This document shows, one piece after another, positions 42,472-49,330 of a DNA stretch of 64,000 bases. Source of the stretch: Actinoplanes lutulentus (GTDB taxonomy: Bacteria > Actinomycetota > Actinomycetes > Mycobacteriales > Micromonosporaceae); assembly GCF_003259845.1 (NCBI RefSeq), contig NZ_QLMJ01000017.1, positions 62,001 to 126,000 of the forward strand, written 5' to 3'. The stretch's first letter is position 1. Each line of letters starts with the position of its first letter. Position numbers and translations under genes: made by a program. Under the pieces are notes generated by a model. It was not told the DNA's origin and did not search any database. It worked only from the letters and a program-made list of their open reading frames with translations.

Positions 42472-42936
42472 ATGGATTCGCCCGTTGTGCCCGCGACCGC
42501 CGATCCCGCCGCTGCCGATGACGCGCTCGCCGCACAGCCCATCGGCTATTGGAGCGGCGCCGTGCACAAGGCCGTCGTGAACCAGCTGCGTGATGCGATG
42601 GCAGCGATCGACGTGACGCAGCCGCAGTGGTGGACGCTCACCCGGGTGAGCTCCGGGGACGGCCTCACCCGCGAGGACGTCGCGAGGCAGCTGACCGAGG
42701 TCGCCGACACTCCGTACGACGTTCCGAGGGCCATCAACCAGCTGCTGCACCGGCAGTGGATCGCGGCGGACGACGCCGGGCGGCTGGCCCTGACCGACAC
42801 CGGCCGTACCAAGCAAGCCGAGGTCAGAGAGCTGGTGACAGCCTTGCGGACCACGATCCACGAGGGCATCTCCGACGCGGATTACGTCGCCGCCCTCAAG
42901 GTCATGCGGCGAATGATCGCTAACGCCCAGCCCTGA
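42472..42936 (+). CDS. MarR-like winged-helix regulator
   Basis: From ATG 42472 (GTG 42463 also possible) the 154-residue protein has helices flanking a winged helix: VTQPQWWTLTRVSSGDGLTR, EDVARQLTEVADTPYDVPRA INQLLHRQWIAADDAGRLAL TDTG. It keeps the MarR layout of dimer helix, HTH and wing. It lies immediately downstream of the DUF3072 gene and may regulate it or the convergent PPOX gene. Confidence 0.75.
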   Translation: MDSPVVPATADPAAADDALAAQPIGYWSGAVHKAVVNQLRDAMAAIDVTQPQWWTLTRVSSGDGLTREDVARQLTEVADTPYDVPRAINQLLHRQWIAADDAGRLALTDTGRTKQAEVRELVTALRTTIHEGISDADYVAALKVMRRMIANAQP

Positions 42937-42963
42937 TCTGTGACTGGGGCACCAGCGCCTTCT

Positions 42964-43392
42964 TCAGTACGCGAACCGGCTCACCTTCTCCGGATGGATC
43001 ACGATGCGCAGCTGGTTGATGGCGAGCATCTCGGTCAGGTCGGCGGCGCGTACCGCGTCGTCCAGATCCCAGTAACGGGCGGCGAGCCGGGCCGCCAGCT
43101 CGTTCGCGCCGTCGGCCTCGACCGTGGTACGCCCGGCGATCGACACCCAGCGCTCGCGCTCACCGACCGGGGCCGCCACGACGATCGAGGCGCGCGGGTC
43201 ACGGCTGAGGCGCCGGACTTTCAGCGAGTCCGGCTCGGTGAACAGCTGGATCGTGCCGTCCGCGGCGGCCTCGAACCAGACCGGCCGCGGCTGAGGTGGC
43301 TGCGGGCCGGCCGCCACGGTCAGGAACCCGTGCAGCGGCCGGGCCAGGAACTCCAGGTCCTCGGCGGTCAGCAGTCCTGTCGCAGTGCTCAT
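42964..43392 (-). CDS. PPOX-class split-barrel protein (FMN/F420-dependent)
   Basis: ATG 43392 with GGGGATGAG upstream gives 142 residues: PLHGFLTVAAGPQPPQPRPV WFEAAADGTIQLFTEPDSLK VRRLSRDPRASIVVAAPVG. This is the pyridoxamine-phosphate-oxidase-like fold of the actinobacterial F420-dependent TIGR03618 type. It converges with the MarR-like gene. Confidence 0.87.
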   Translation of the reverse strand: MSTATGLLTAEDLEFLARPLHGFLTVAAGPQPPQPRPVWFEAAADGTIQLFTEPDSLKVRRLSRDPRASIVVAAPVGERERWVSIAGRTTVEADGANELAARLAARYWDLDDAVRAADLTEMLAINQLRIVIHPEKVSRFAY

Positions 43393-43530
43393 CTCATCCC
43401 CTTCGTGATGGCGTGGTGTAGCGCGCAAGTACCATTTTTGCCGCATGCGATCCACCGAAACGAATCCAGCGAGAATGATCGCGGCATCAGTTCTCGGGCG
43501 CGACCCGGGCCCGATGACGACGGCGGACAG

Positions 43531-43779
43531 CCTCTCGATGGGCTCACGGCGATTGCGGAAACGGCACCCGCACACACCGACGCCCTGGTGCCGGTTCACG
43601 CGGACTGTCACTGGGGCAACTGGCTCGCCCGGGACGGCGAGCTGACGGCGCTGCTGGACTTCGAGTGGGCGCGGTTCGGCGAGCCGATGGACGACTGGTT
43701 CTTCCTGATCGCGGACAGCGGCGTGCACACCCCCGCAGTCCTACGGACGGTGATCATTGATCGAGTGTGGCGCTCTTAG
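43531..43779 (+). pseudogene. Aminoglycoside phosphotransferase (APH) family remnant
   Basis: The frame reads TDALVPVHADCHWGNWLARD, GELTALLDFEWARFGEPMDD WFFL. These are the Brenner motif (HxDxxxxN) and the DFE metal motif of APH/choline-kinase-like enzymes. About 170 N-terminal residues with the ATP-binding lobe are missing, and the C-terminus ends after about 80 residues at a TAG next to a copy of the CTTGGGTACG decamer. No start codon with ribosome site is present. It is a non-functional central fragment. Confidence 0.65.
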
Positions 43780-43798
43780 CGCGTACCCAAGAAGAGCG
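43771..43798. repeat. Stem-loop enclosing a CTTGGGTACG decamer
   Basis: CGCTCTT (43771-43777) and AAGAGCG (43792-43798) flank a 14-base loop that holds the decamer on the minus strand. It sits exactly where the APH fragment ends. Confidence 0.5.
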
Positions 43799-43804
43799 TG
43801 AGCG

Positions 43805-44578
43805 ATGATGGGCAGCGTGAGAGTCGAGGATGTGACCGCGGAGACCGTGCGGCCGGTGCGTCGTCCGGTGCTGGTGCAGCGCTGGTCCGACCTGGCGTTT
43901 CTGCATTGGGCGATCGACCCCGCCCTGGTCGCGCCGCTGCTGCCGGCCGGAACCGTCCCCGACACCCTCGACGGGGTGACCTACGTCGGGCTGATCGGTT
44001 TCCGGATGGTCGGGCTGGGCTTTCTGCGCGGACCCGGCGTGCCCTATCTGGGTACGTTCTGCGAAACGAACGTCCGCCTCTACAGCGTCGACCACCAGGG
44101 CCGGCGCGCCGTGGTGTTCCTGTCGCTGGAGGCCGAACGACTCCTGCCGGTCCTGACCGCGCGGGTGTCGCTGCGGCTGCCGTACATGTGGTCCCGGATG
44201 CGGATGACCCGCAGCGGCGACGTGCTGAACTACACGAGCCGCCGCCGCTGGCCGTCGCCCCGGCCCGCCACCAGCAGGATGACCATCCAGGTCGGCGAGC
44301 CGGTCGCGACGCCGAGCGCGCTGGAACACTTCGTCACCGCCCGCTGGGGACTGCACACCCACGCCTGGGGACGCTCGCTGCATCTGCCGAACGAGCACCC
44401 GCGCTGGCCGCTTCACCAGGCTGACCTGCTCGATCTCGACGACACCCTGGTCGCGGCGGCCGGGCTGCCGGCGCCGCTGCGCGCGCCGGACAGCGTCCTT
44501 TACTCCCCCGGCGTACCGGTCACCTTCGGCGCCCCGGACGTCCTGCGCGGCGAGGGTACGCACCAAGCGCCACGGTGA
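43805..44578 (+). CDS. DUF2071 (YqjF-like) protein
   Basis: The 257-residue product has VLVQRWSDLAFLHWAIDPAL, VAPLLPAGTVPDTLDGVTYV GLIGFRM and FCETNVRLYSVDHQGRRAVV FLSLEAERLL, the signature of DUF2071/YqjF acetoacetate-decarboxylase-like proteins. The reaction is unproven. Start ATG 43805 or 43808. A perfect 12-bp hairpin overlaps its stop. Confidence 0.87.
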   Translation: MMGSVRVEDVTAETVRPVRRPVLVQRWSDLAFLHWAIDPALVAPLLPAGTVPDTLDGVTYVGLIGFRMVGLGFLRGPGVPYLGTFCETNVRLYSVDHQGRRAVVFLSLEAERLLPVLTARVSLRLPYMWSRMRMTRSGDVLNYTSRRRWPSPRPATSRMTIQVGEPVATPSALEHFVTARWGLHTHAWGRSLHLPNEHPRWPLHQADLLDLDDTLVAAAGLPAPLRAPDSVLYSPGVPVTFGAPDVLRGEGTHQAPR

Positions 44579-44606
44579 TTGCCCAGCACGAACCGGGCAA
44601 TCACCG
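44573..44606. terminator. Terminator between convergent genes
   Basis: CGGTGATTGCCC (44573-44584) and GGGCAATCACCG (44595-44606) are perfect complements around a 10-base loop, overlapping the DUF2071 stop. Confidence 0.75.
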
Positions 44607-44614
44607 GCTGTCGA

Positions 44615-45097
44615 TCAGAAGTTCGTGGTGACGCCGGCCTTCTTGCAGCCCGCGTTGATCTGCTTGCTGGCATTGGTCGTCTCCGCCGAGTCCAGGGCGG
44701 AAGCCGGGTCCTTGGCCTGGGCAGCCTTCTCCGACGCGGCGGCCTGCGCCTTGATCGCCGTGGCGACCTCGCTGTCAGCGCCCTCGGAGGCGGTGGTCAG
44801 CTGGGCCGCGAAGTCCTCCAGCATCGCCTTCGCGTCGGCGGGCGCGATCTCGCTGGCACCGCTCTGCGCCAGAACGAGAATGGCCTTCTTGAAGGAGTCG
44901 GCCGCCTTGTTCGCTTCCTCGCAGAGTTCCTTGTCCGTCTTCGAGGCAATGGCGGTCGCGGTGGGTTCGGCCGCCGGCGTGGTGGCGGCGGCAGTTGCGG
45001 TGGTGGCCGGGGCGGCCACCTCGGTGGCGGCCTCGTAACCGCACGCGGCCAGGCCCATAACGGAAACGCCAAGAAGAACGGCGGAAACAATTCGCAT
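44615..45097 (-). CDS. Lipoprotein, helical, unknown function
   Basis: ATG 45097 opens a lipoprotein signal with lipobox LAAC (Cys at about 19). An Ala/Thr-rich spacer follows, then a charged helical domain of about 110 residues with one Cys in ELCEEANKAAD and a second in NAGCKKAGV. These probably form a disulfide. No family recognised; the composition suggests a helical bundle on the outer face of the membrane. Confidence 0.75.
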   Translation of the reverse strand: MRIVSAVLLGVSVMGLAACGYEAATEVAAPATTATAAATTPAAEPTATAIASKTDKELCEEANKAADSFKKAILVLAQSGASEIAPADAKAMLEDFAAQLTTASEGADSEVATAIKAQAAASEKAAQAKDPASALDSAETTNASKQINAGCKKAGVTTNF

Positions 45098-45196
45098 AGA
45101 AATCACACAGCGAGACGCTAGGTGATCTTGGCATCGAAGATCAACTCAGCATTCGTGCCCCGTCGATGAACAAATGGTGGATAGCGCGTTCAGGCA

Positions 45197-45359
45197 AGCG
45201 CTGATCCCCCGGCGCGACGGGCTCACGCTGACCCCTCAGCCTGGCCCGCCCGGCGCTAATCCCTCGGTGCGACCGGCCCGCGCTGATCCCCCGCCCGGAC
45301 GGCCGCCACGGACCCTCCGGCGCTGTCAGTCCGCGTTGATCCACCGGCCTGGCCGGCAC
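45197..45359. repeat. Degenerate minisatellite, about 27-bp units
   Basis: Units starting GCGCTGATCCC or similar begin at 45197, 45225, 45252, 45279 and, after a gap, 45332. The consensus is GCGCTGATCCC-CGG-GCGACCGGCCC. It overlaps the 3-prime end of the small membrane gene on the minus strand. Confidence 0.55.
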
Positions 45360-45546
45360 GCCAGATCCCGCGAGCCCCGTCAACGGCGGCACCCGCCGCG
45401 ATGCCCAGGACTCCCGTAAAAACGGCGATGCCCCAGCCCGAACTCGGCGGTTCCACGAACCACAAACCACCGAGGCCCGCCAATCCCGCGGCCAGTTCCA
45501 GAACAGACCGCCACGGCGCAATCCGCCGCGCCCCCGCCAAACCCAT
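45256..45546 (-). CDS. Small two-helix membrane protein
   Basis: ATG 45546 gives 96 residues with two hydrophobic helices (16-31 and 38-56) separated by PPSSGW. A Ser/Arg/Gly tail lies in the minisatellite. The helix pair and start look real; the tail may vary with repeat number. No family recognised. Confidence 0.5.
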   Translation of the reverse strand: MGLAGARRIAPWRSVLELAAGLAGLGGLWFVEPPSSGWGIAVFTGVLGIAAGAAVDGARGIWRAGQAGGSTRTDSAGGSVAAVRAGDQRGPVAPRD

Positions 45547-46027
45547 GGACGCAGGGTAATCCCGGCGGCCACCCGGCCCACACCACTCACCGAACCGGCA
45601 CGGAGAGCGAGCCTCCAACGAAGGTCGCCGCCGATCTTGGTAACCCTTGGGTGCTCTGACCCCCACAGGACTCCACAAAGCCGAAACTCTTCCCTGTTGG
45701 TCGTCGCAGCGCGTCACCAGGGAACTCACGGACCACCTGAAATCGACACACCGCGCCCCGCCTTCCCGGAAATTCGTGCGGTTGCGGCTGCTCGGACGGC
45801 CGAACCGCACAAGATCGTCGGAACGGCGACATGCAACGAGAGCTATCGCAGGCGCTCAGCCGCGATCCTGGTCCCGGCTCGCCCTCCCATCGGCACAGCG
45901 ACCCAAGATCGGCCGGGCGCGGAGGCGAGCCGTAGTTCACACCTGCGTTCAGGCTGCGATGACATGGCTGAACTACGGCTCGTCCTCGCGCGGCACCACT
46001 ATCTCCGGCGAAGCGACCGCGCCGGCT
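45547..46027. other. 481-bp gap: long inverted repeat, no gene seen
   Basis: Open frames here lack protein-like composition. The only clear structure is the inverted repeat at 45926-45982. No tRNA or known RNA fold was recognised. Confidence 0.5.
45926..45982. repeat. 14-bp perfect inverted repeat
   Basis: CGAGCCGTAGTTCA (45926-45939) and TGAACTACGGCTCG (45969-45982) with a 29-base loop end 46 bases downstream of the peptidase gene's stop on the minus strand. It could be its terminator, or the scar of an element. Confidence 0.6.
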
Positions 46028-46687
46028 TCAGGTCAGCTTTGTCCACTGTCCTTCGGAGATGACCTCGACCGCGCCGTCGACGACCGCGATGGCTGTCTGC
46101 TCGTCGATGGCGTAGGACGGCCCGCCGATCCCCGCGGCCCATCGTTCGGCGTCGGCCAGGGTGTTCGTCGGGAAGGCGTTCAGGTGCGGGAAGATCGAAA
46201 AATCGACAACCCCGAGGGTACGGTCGTCCGGCGCGCCCGCCCACTCGACGAAATAGTCGCCGATCCGGGGTGTCATCACCATGCTTCCGGCGCTGACGCC
46301 CACCCAGACTTTGCCGGGCAGCGACGGCAGCAGCTCGGCCAGCCCGGACTCGCGCATCCAGTGGTGCAGATAGGTCGCGTCACCGCCGTCGACCAGCAGC
46401 ACGTCGGCTTCCCGGACCCACGGCACCCATCGCTCCGCGCCGACGGTGGGCAGCGCGGTCAGCTCCAGGACACCGAGCGACGCCCACCCCAGCCCGGAAA
46501 AATGGGGAGATCCGGACCCGGCGGCCACGAATCGGCGTACCGAAGAAGGTCCGCACATCGGGTGACCCCACAGCGCCGTCGGTACGCAGAGAGCGTGGCT
46601 CTCCGCGATCGGCTTGCCGAGAAGCCGCACGAGCGCGGCCTCGATGCTCGGGTTCGTGACCCCACCTGAGGTGAGCAACAGCTTCAC
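46028..46687 (-). CDS. Peptidase S51 (dipeptidase E-like) family protein
   Basis: GTG 46687 has GGAGG at good distance. The 219-residue protein has KLLLTSGGVTNPSIEAAL, DVLLVDGGDATYLHHWMRES, and VWVGVSAGSMVMTPRIG with the nucleophile Ser in GxSAGS. This is the peptidase E / cyanophycinase fold, and the His of the triad is probably in IFPHLNAFP. It should cleave Asp-containing dipeptides or a related bond in the cytoplasm. It is divergent from the acetyltransferase gene. Confidence 0.88.
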   Translation of the reverse strand: MKLLLTSGGVTNPSIEAALVRLLGKPIAESHALCVPTALWGHPMCGPSSVRRFVAAGSGSPHFSGLGWASLGVLELTALPTVGAERWVPWVREADVLLVDGGDATYLHHWMRESGLAELLPSLPGKVWVGVSAGSMVMTPRIGDYFVEWAGAPDDRTLGVVDFSIFPHLNAFPTNTLADAERWAAGIGGPSYAIDEQTAIAVVDGAVEVISEGQWTKLT

Positions 46688-46725
46688 GGTGCCTCCAAAA
46701 CAATGCGACGTGTCAGCATCATCTC

Positions 46726-47280
46726 GTGCGCAACGAGCAACGCTTACCCACCCGGACACCGGAGTCACGTGCTTTCGCGGAGCGCGTGCAGCTCGTCATG
46801 GGCCTGACGGCACGCCTGAACGCGCTGCCGTTCGACGACCTCGACGGACGCAGGACGGTGCTCACCGCGATCTTCGGCGGCCCGGTCCCCGACTCGCTGA
46901 CGATCCTGCCGCCGTTCTACTGCGACCACGGGCTCAACGCGTCGTTCGGCGAACGCGTGTTCATCAACCAGGGATGCTATTTCCTCGACTACGGCGGCAT
47001 CACGATCGGCGATCGTGTGCTCATCGGGCCGCGGGTGACCCTGAGTACGTCGGGGCATCCCGTCGAGGTCGGCGAGCGGTTCGACTACATCACGCACGCG
47101 CCGATCGTCATCGAGGACGACGTGTGGATCGGCGCGGCGGCCACGATCGCCCCTGGAGTGACGATCGGTCGCGGCTCGGTCGTCGGCGCGGGCGCAGTGG
47201 TCGCGAAGGACGTGCCGTCGCTGACAGTGGTGACAGCGACGAGCATCGTCGAACGGAAACGCCTGAAACCGGAGAACTGA
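46726..47280 (+). CDS. Sugar O-acetyltransferase (maltose/galactoside acetyltransferase type)
   Basis: From GTG 46726 the 184-residue protein has the N-terminal Mac domain and a left-handed beta helix of hexapeptide repeats: FINQGCYFLDYGGITIGDRV, LIGPRVTLSTSGHP with the catalytic His, then DVWIGAAATIAPGVTIGRGS VVGAGAVVAKDVPS. It acetylates sugars using acetyl-CoA. It is divergent from the peptidase gene. Confidence 0.92.
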   Translation: MRNEQRLPTRTPESRAFAERVQLVMGLTARLNALPFDDLDGRRTVLTAIFGGPVPDSLTILPPFYCDHGLNASFGERVFINQGCYFLDYGGITIGDRVLIGPRVTLSTSGHPVEVGERFDYITHAPIVIEDDVWIGAAATIAPGVTIGRGSVVGAGAVVAKDVPSLTVVTATSIVERKRLKPEN

Positions 47281-47286
47281 GCTGGA

Positions 47287-47574
47287 TCAGAAGGGTGGTG
47301 CGTCCTCGCCCATCAGCGCGAGCACGACGCCACCCTTGCCGCTCTTGAGGCTCTGGACCACGACCTTGCCGGTGCTGCCGTCCGGCAACTCCAGCGTGAA
47401 GGTCTTGCCGACCGCGTTCTTAGGGCCGTTGCCGGCGCTGTTGGCGGGCCGGAAGTCGCCCGCCCAGGGCGGGACCCCACCCTTGCGAGCGGGCTCGGCG
47501 AAGAGCGCGGCGGTGCCGGGAGTCCGGGTGCCGTCCGAGGAGAGGAGGACTGAGGCGCTGCGAAAGGTAGCCAT
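47287..47574 (-). CDS. Hypothetical protein
   Basis: From ATG 47574 the 95-residue product reads MATFRSASVLLSSDGTRTPG, with a basic Gly/Lys-rich middle and an end FTLELPDGSTGKVVVQSLKS GKGG...LMGEDAPPF. No signal or membrane segment. It is probably a small beta-barrel protein. No family recognised. It converges with the acetyltransferase gene, six bases apart. Confidence 0.6.
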   Translation of the reverse strand: MATFRSASVLLSSDGTRTPGTAALFAEPARKGGVPPWAGDFRPANSAGNGPKNAVGKTFTLELPDGSTGKVVVQSLKSGKGGVVLALMGEDAPPF

Positions 47575-47655
47575 ATGCGGCAAGGCTATCGCGAACAGCG
47601 CCCGCGCGGTGCCACGACTTCCGCGCGGAGAGCCCGAAATCACCCGGACAGCACA

Positions 47656-47684
47656 ATGCCCGCCGGTGTGATCCCGGCGGGCAT
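47656..47684. terminator. Terminator after the GlsB-like gene
   Basis: ATGCCCGCCGG (47656-47666) and CCGGCGGGCAT (47674-47684) are perfect complements with a 7-base loop, 16 bases downstream of the minus-strand gene end at 47701. Confidence 0.75.
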
Positions 47685-47700
47685 CGACAAAACGGCGATT

Positions 47701-47964
47701 TCAGCGGCGTCCGCGCGTCCCGGCGACGAGGGCGACACCCACAGCGGCGAGGCCGACCTGGAGCGCGAGCTCGATCCAGTCGACGCCGCGGGTGTCGTCG
47801 ACACCGAGAGCCGCGGCGAGGAACGTACCGATGATGGCGGCGACGACACCGATCACCAGGGTGAGCCAGATCGGGATGTTCTGCTTACCCGGAACGACGA
47901 GCCGGCCGAGCGCGCCGATGATCAGGCCGATGATGATCGCGGTGAGGATTCCGGTGACTTCCAC
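47701..47964 (-). CDS. GlsB/YeaQ/YmgE family stress membrane protein
   Basis: The 87-residue protein has three membrane helices with GLIIGALGRLVVPGKQNIPI WLTLVIGVVAAIIGTFLAAA, the conserved pattern of transglycosylase-associated small membrane proteins induced by stress. It is single. Confidence 0.9.
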   Translation of the reverse strand: MEVTGILTAIIIGLIIGALGRLVVPGKQNIPIWLTLVIGVVAAIIGTFLAAALGVDDTRGVDWIELALQVGLAAVGVALVAGTRGRR

Positions 47965-48049
47965 GATGCTCCTTGCCGAGGGGTGATCCGAGCGGTGATT
48001 GGTGCCGACCGCTCAGATGCCCACTCCACCGCGTCCGCCAAACCGTGAT

Positions 48050-49039
48050 CTATTTGACGGTCAGCGTCTTCGTCGCCAATTCGTACGCCGGAAGCATCGC
48101 CTTGTGCTCGGCGGCGTCGAGTCCGCCCAGGTCCAGCGCGATCACACCGGAGCCGGCGTTCACCGCGAACGCGCGGTGCGGCAGCCACTCCTCGGTCAGG
48201 TTCTGGTACTGCTCGAAGCTGACGTCCAGCCCGTCCAGGCCACCGGCCGTGACCGGCGTGTAGACGACCTTGCGGGTCTTCGACTCGGTGAGGAACGGCT
48301 TGAGCGCGGCCCGCAGATCCACCTGCTTCGCCGGGCCGGTCCAGACGCGCAGGAAGCCGATGTGCCCGGCCGGCTTGGCGTCGATCTCGCAGGCCAGCCG
48401 CAGCGTGCCCTTCTTGGTCAGCTCGGCGAGCGGGTTGTCGTCGTCGACGTCGACCTTCTTGGGGTTCCAGTCGTCGACGAGGTCGAACGTGACCGGCAGG
48501 TCGCAGACGGTGCCGACCGGCGTGCCGGCATCAGCTGTCCCCGTGGAGGAACCCGTGCCGGTCGAGGAACCCGTGCCGGTCGAGGAGCCCGTGCCCGCCG
48601 ATTCCCCGGCGGACGGGCAGAACTGGTCGAGCTTGCCGATCGCGGCCTCGAACTGCGCGGTGTCCGGGTTGTCCGGGGAGGCGGCGACACCGGCGGCCGC
48701 GTCGGCGATCCCGGTCAGCACGGCCACGAACGCCGGGTCGGTGGCGCGGGCCGCGTCGGTACGCATCTGCGTACCGAGCTTGCCGAACGTCTCGGTGTAG
48801 ACCGTGGCGAGAGCCGCTTCCGGATCCGGCTCGTCGGCGACCTCGGCCATCTTGGCGAACAGGTCGACGACCACGTCACGTGCGGCGGTGCCACTGGACG
48901 CGCAGATCTCGGCGGTGTTGCTCGCCGGCGTGACGGAAGCGGCGGGCGCCGAGGACGTGGGCGAAGAAGACCCGGCACAACCGGCCAGCAGGGCCGTCAC
49001 GCCGAGGGCGGCTATCGAAAAGTAGGCATTTCTGATCAC
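48050..49039 (-). CDS. Lipoprotein with Gly-Thr-Ser repeat and C-terminal LpqN/LpqT-like region
   Basis: The 329-residue protein has a lipobox LAGC (Cys21). An Ala/Asp-rich helical domain follows (45-145), then a GTGSSTGTGSSTGTGSSTG linker coded by an 18-bp repeat. The C-terminal domain (PVGTVCDLPVTFDLVDDWNP KK, FLRVWTGPAKQ, RAFAVNAGSGVIALDLGGLD) resembles mycobacterial LpqN/LpqT-like envelope proteins. Surface role; ligand unknown. Confidence 0.75.
   Translation of the reverse strand: MIRNAYFSIAALGVTALLAGCAGSSSPTSSAPAASVTPASNTAEICASSGTAARDVVVDLFAKMAEVADEPDPEAALATVYTETFGKLGTQMRTDAARATDPAFVAVLTGIADAAAGVAASPDNPDTAQFEAAIGKLDQFCPSAGESAGTGSSTGTGSSTGTGSSTGTADAGTPVGTVCDLPVTFDLVDDWNPKKVDVDDDNPLAELTKKGTLRLACEIDAKPAGHIGFLRVWTGPAKQVDLRAALKPFLTESKTRKVVYTPVTAGGLDGLDVSFEQYQNLTEEWLPHRAFAVNAGSGVIALDLGGLDAAEHKAMLPAYELATKTLTVK
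48546..48599 (-). repeat. 18-bp tandem repeat, three copies
   Basis: GAGGAACCCGTGCCGGTC is repeated at 48546, 48564 and 48582 (last copy with three changes) and encodes the Gly-Thr-Ser linker of the lipoprotein. Confidence 0.85.
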
Positions 49040-49112
49040 GGCCGGTGACTGTACGCGACCCCCGCATCCATCGCAGCCCGCCGATTCCCAGCTGATGTAC
49101 GCCCAGGAACGG

Positions 49113-49141
49113 TTGACTGGCTAGTGCACGGTTGAAACGAT
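49113..49141 (+). promoter_or_regulatory. Promoter candidate of the peptide-GH36 unit
   Basis: TTGACT (49113-49118), 17 bases, AACGAT (49136-49141), 24 bases before the GTG at 49166. The -35 is good and the -10 weak. Confidence 0.35.
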
Positions 49142-49165
49142 GTACGACCGGCGAGAGGACACACT

Positions 49166-49330
49166 GTGCGCGAACGAACCTTGCTGGCGACGGCAGCCGT
49201 GGCGCTCGTCGCGGCGTTCTCCCTGCTCGCTGCCGGCCCGCCGCTGCCCGCCGACCACACCGAGGCGGACAGCCTCGAGGTCGTGGTCATCGAACCCACC
49301 GAGCCGCTCTGGGACTGCCCGTACCTGTGA
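49166..49330 (+). CDS. Small secreted peptide coupled to alpha-galactosidase
   Basis: GTG 49166 (GAGAGGAC upstream) encodes 54 residues: a signal peptide (MRERTLLATAAVALVAAFSL, cleavage near AAG) and a mature acidic peptide of about 30 residues ending VVVIEPTEPLWDCPYL. Its stop overlaps the ATG of the GH36 gene (TGATG), so the two are translated together. A single Cys near the end could form a disulfide dimer. No family recognised; it may help export or activity of the neighbour, or only serve translational coupling. Confidence 0.6.
   Translation: MRERTLLATAAVALVAAFSLLAAGPPLPADHTEADSLEVVVIEPTEPLWDCPYL

Noticed and set aside
45547..46027. Possible RNA gene in the 481-bp gap
   Set aside because: Only one long-loop inverted repeat is visible; no tRNA, riboswitch or known RNA pattern was recognised.
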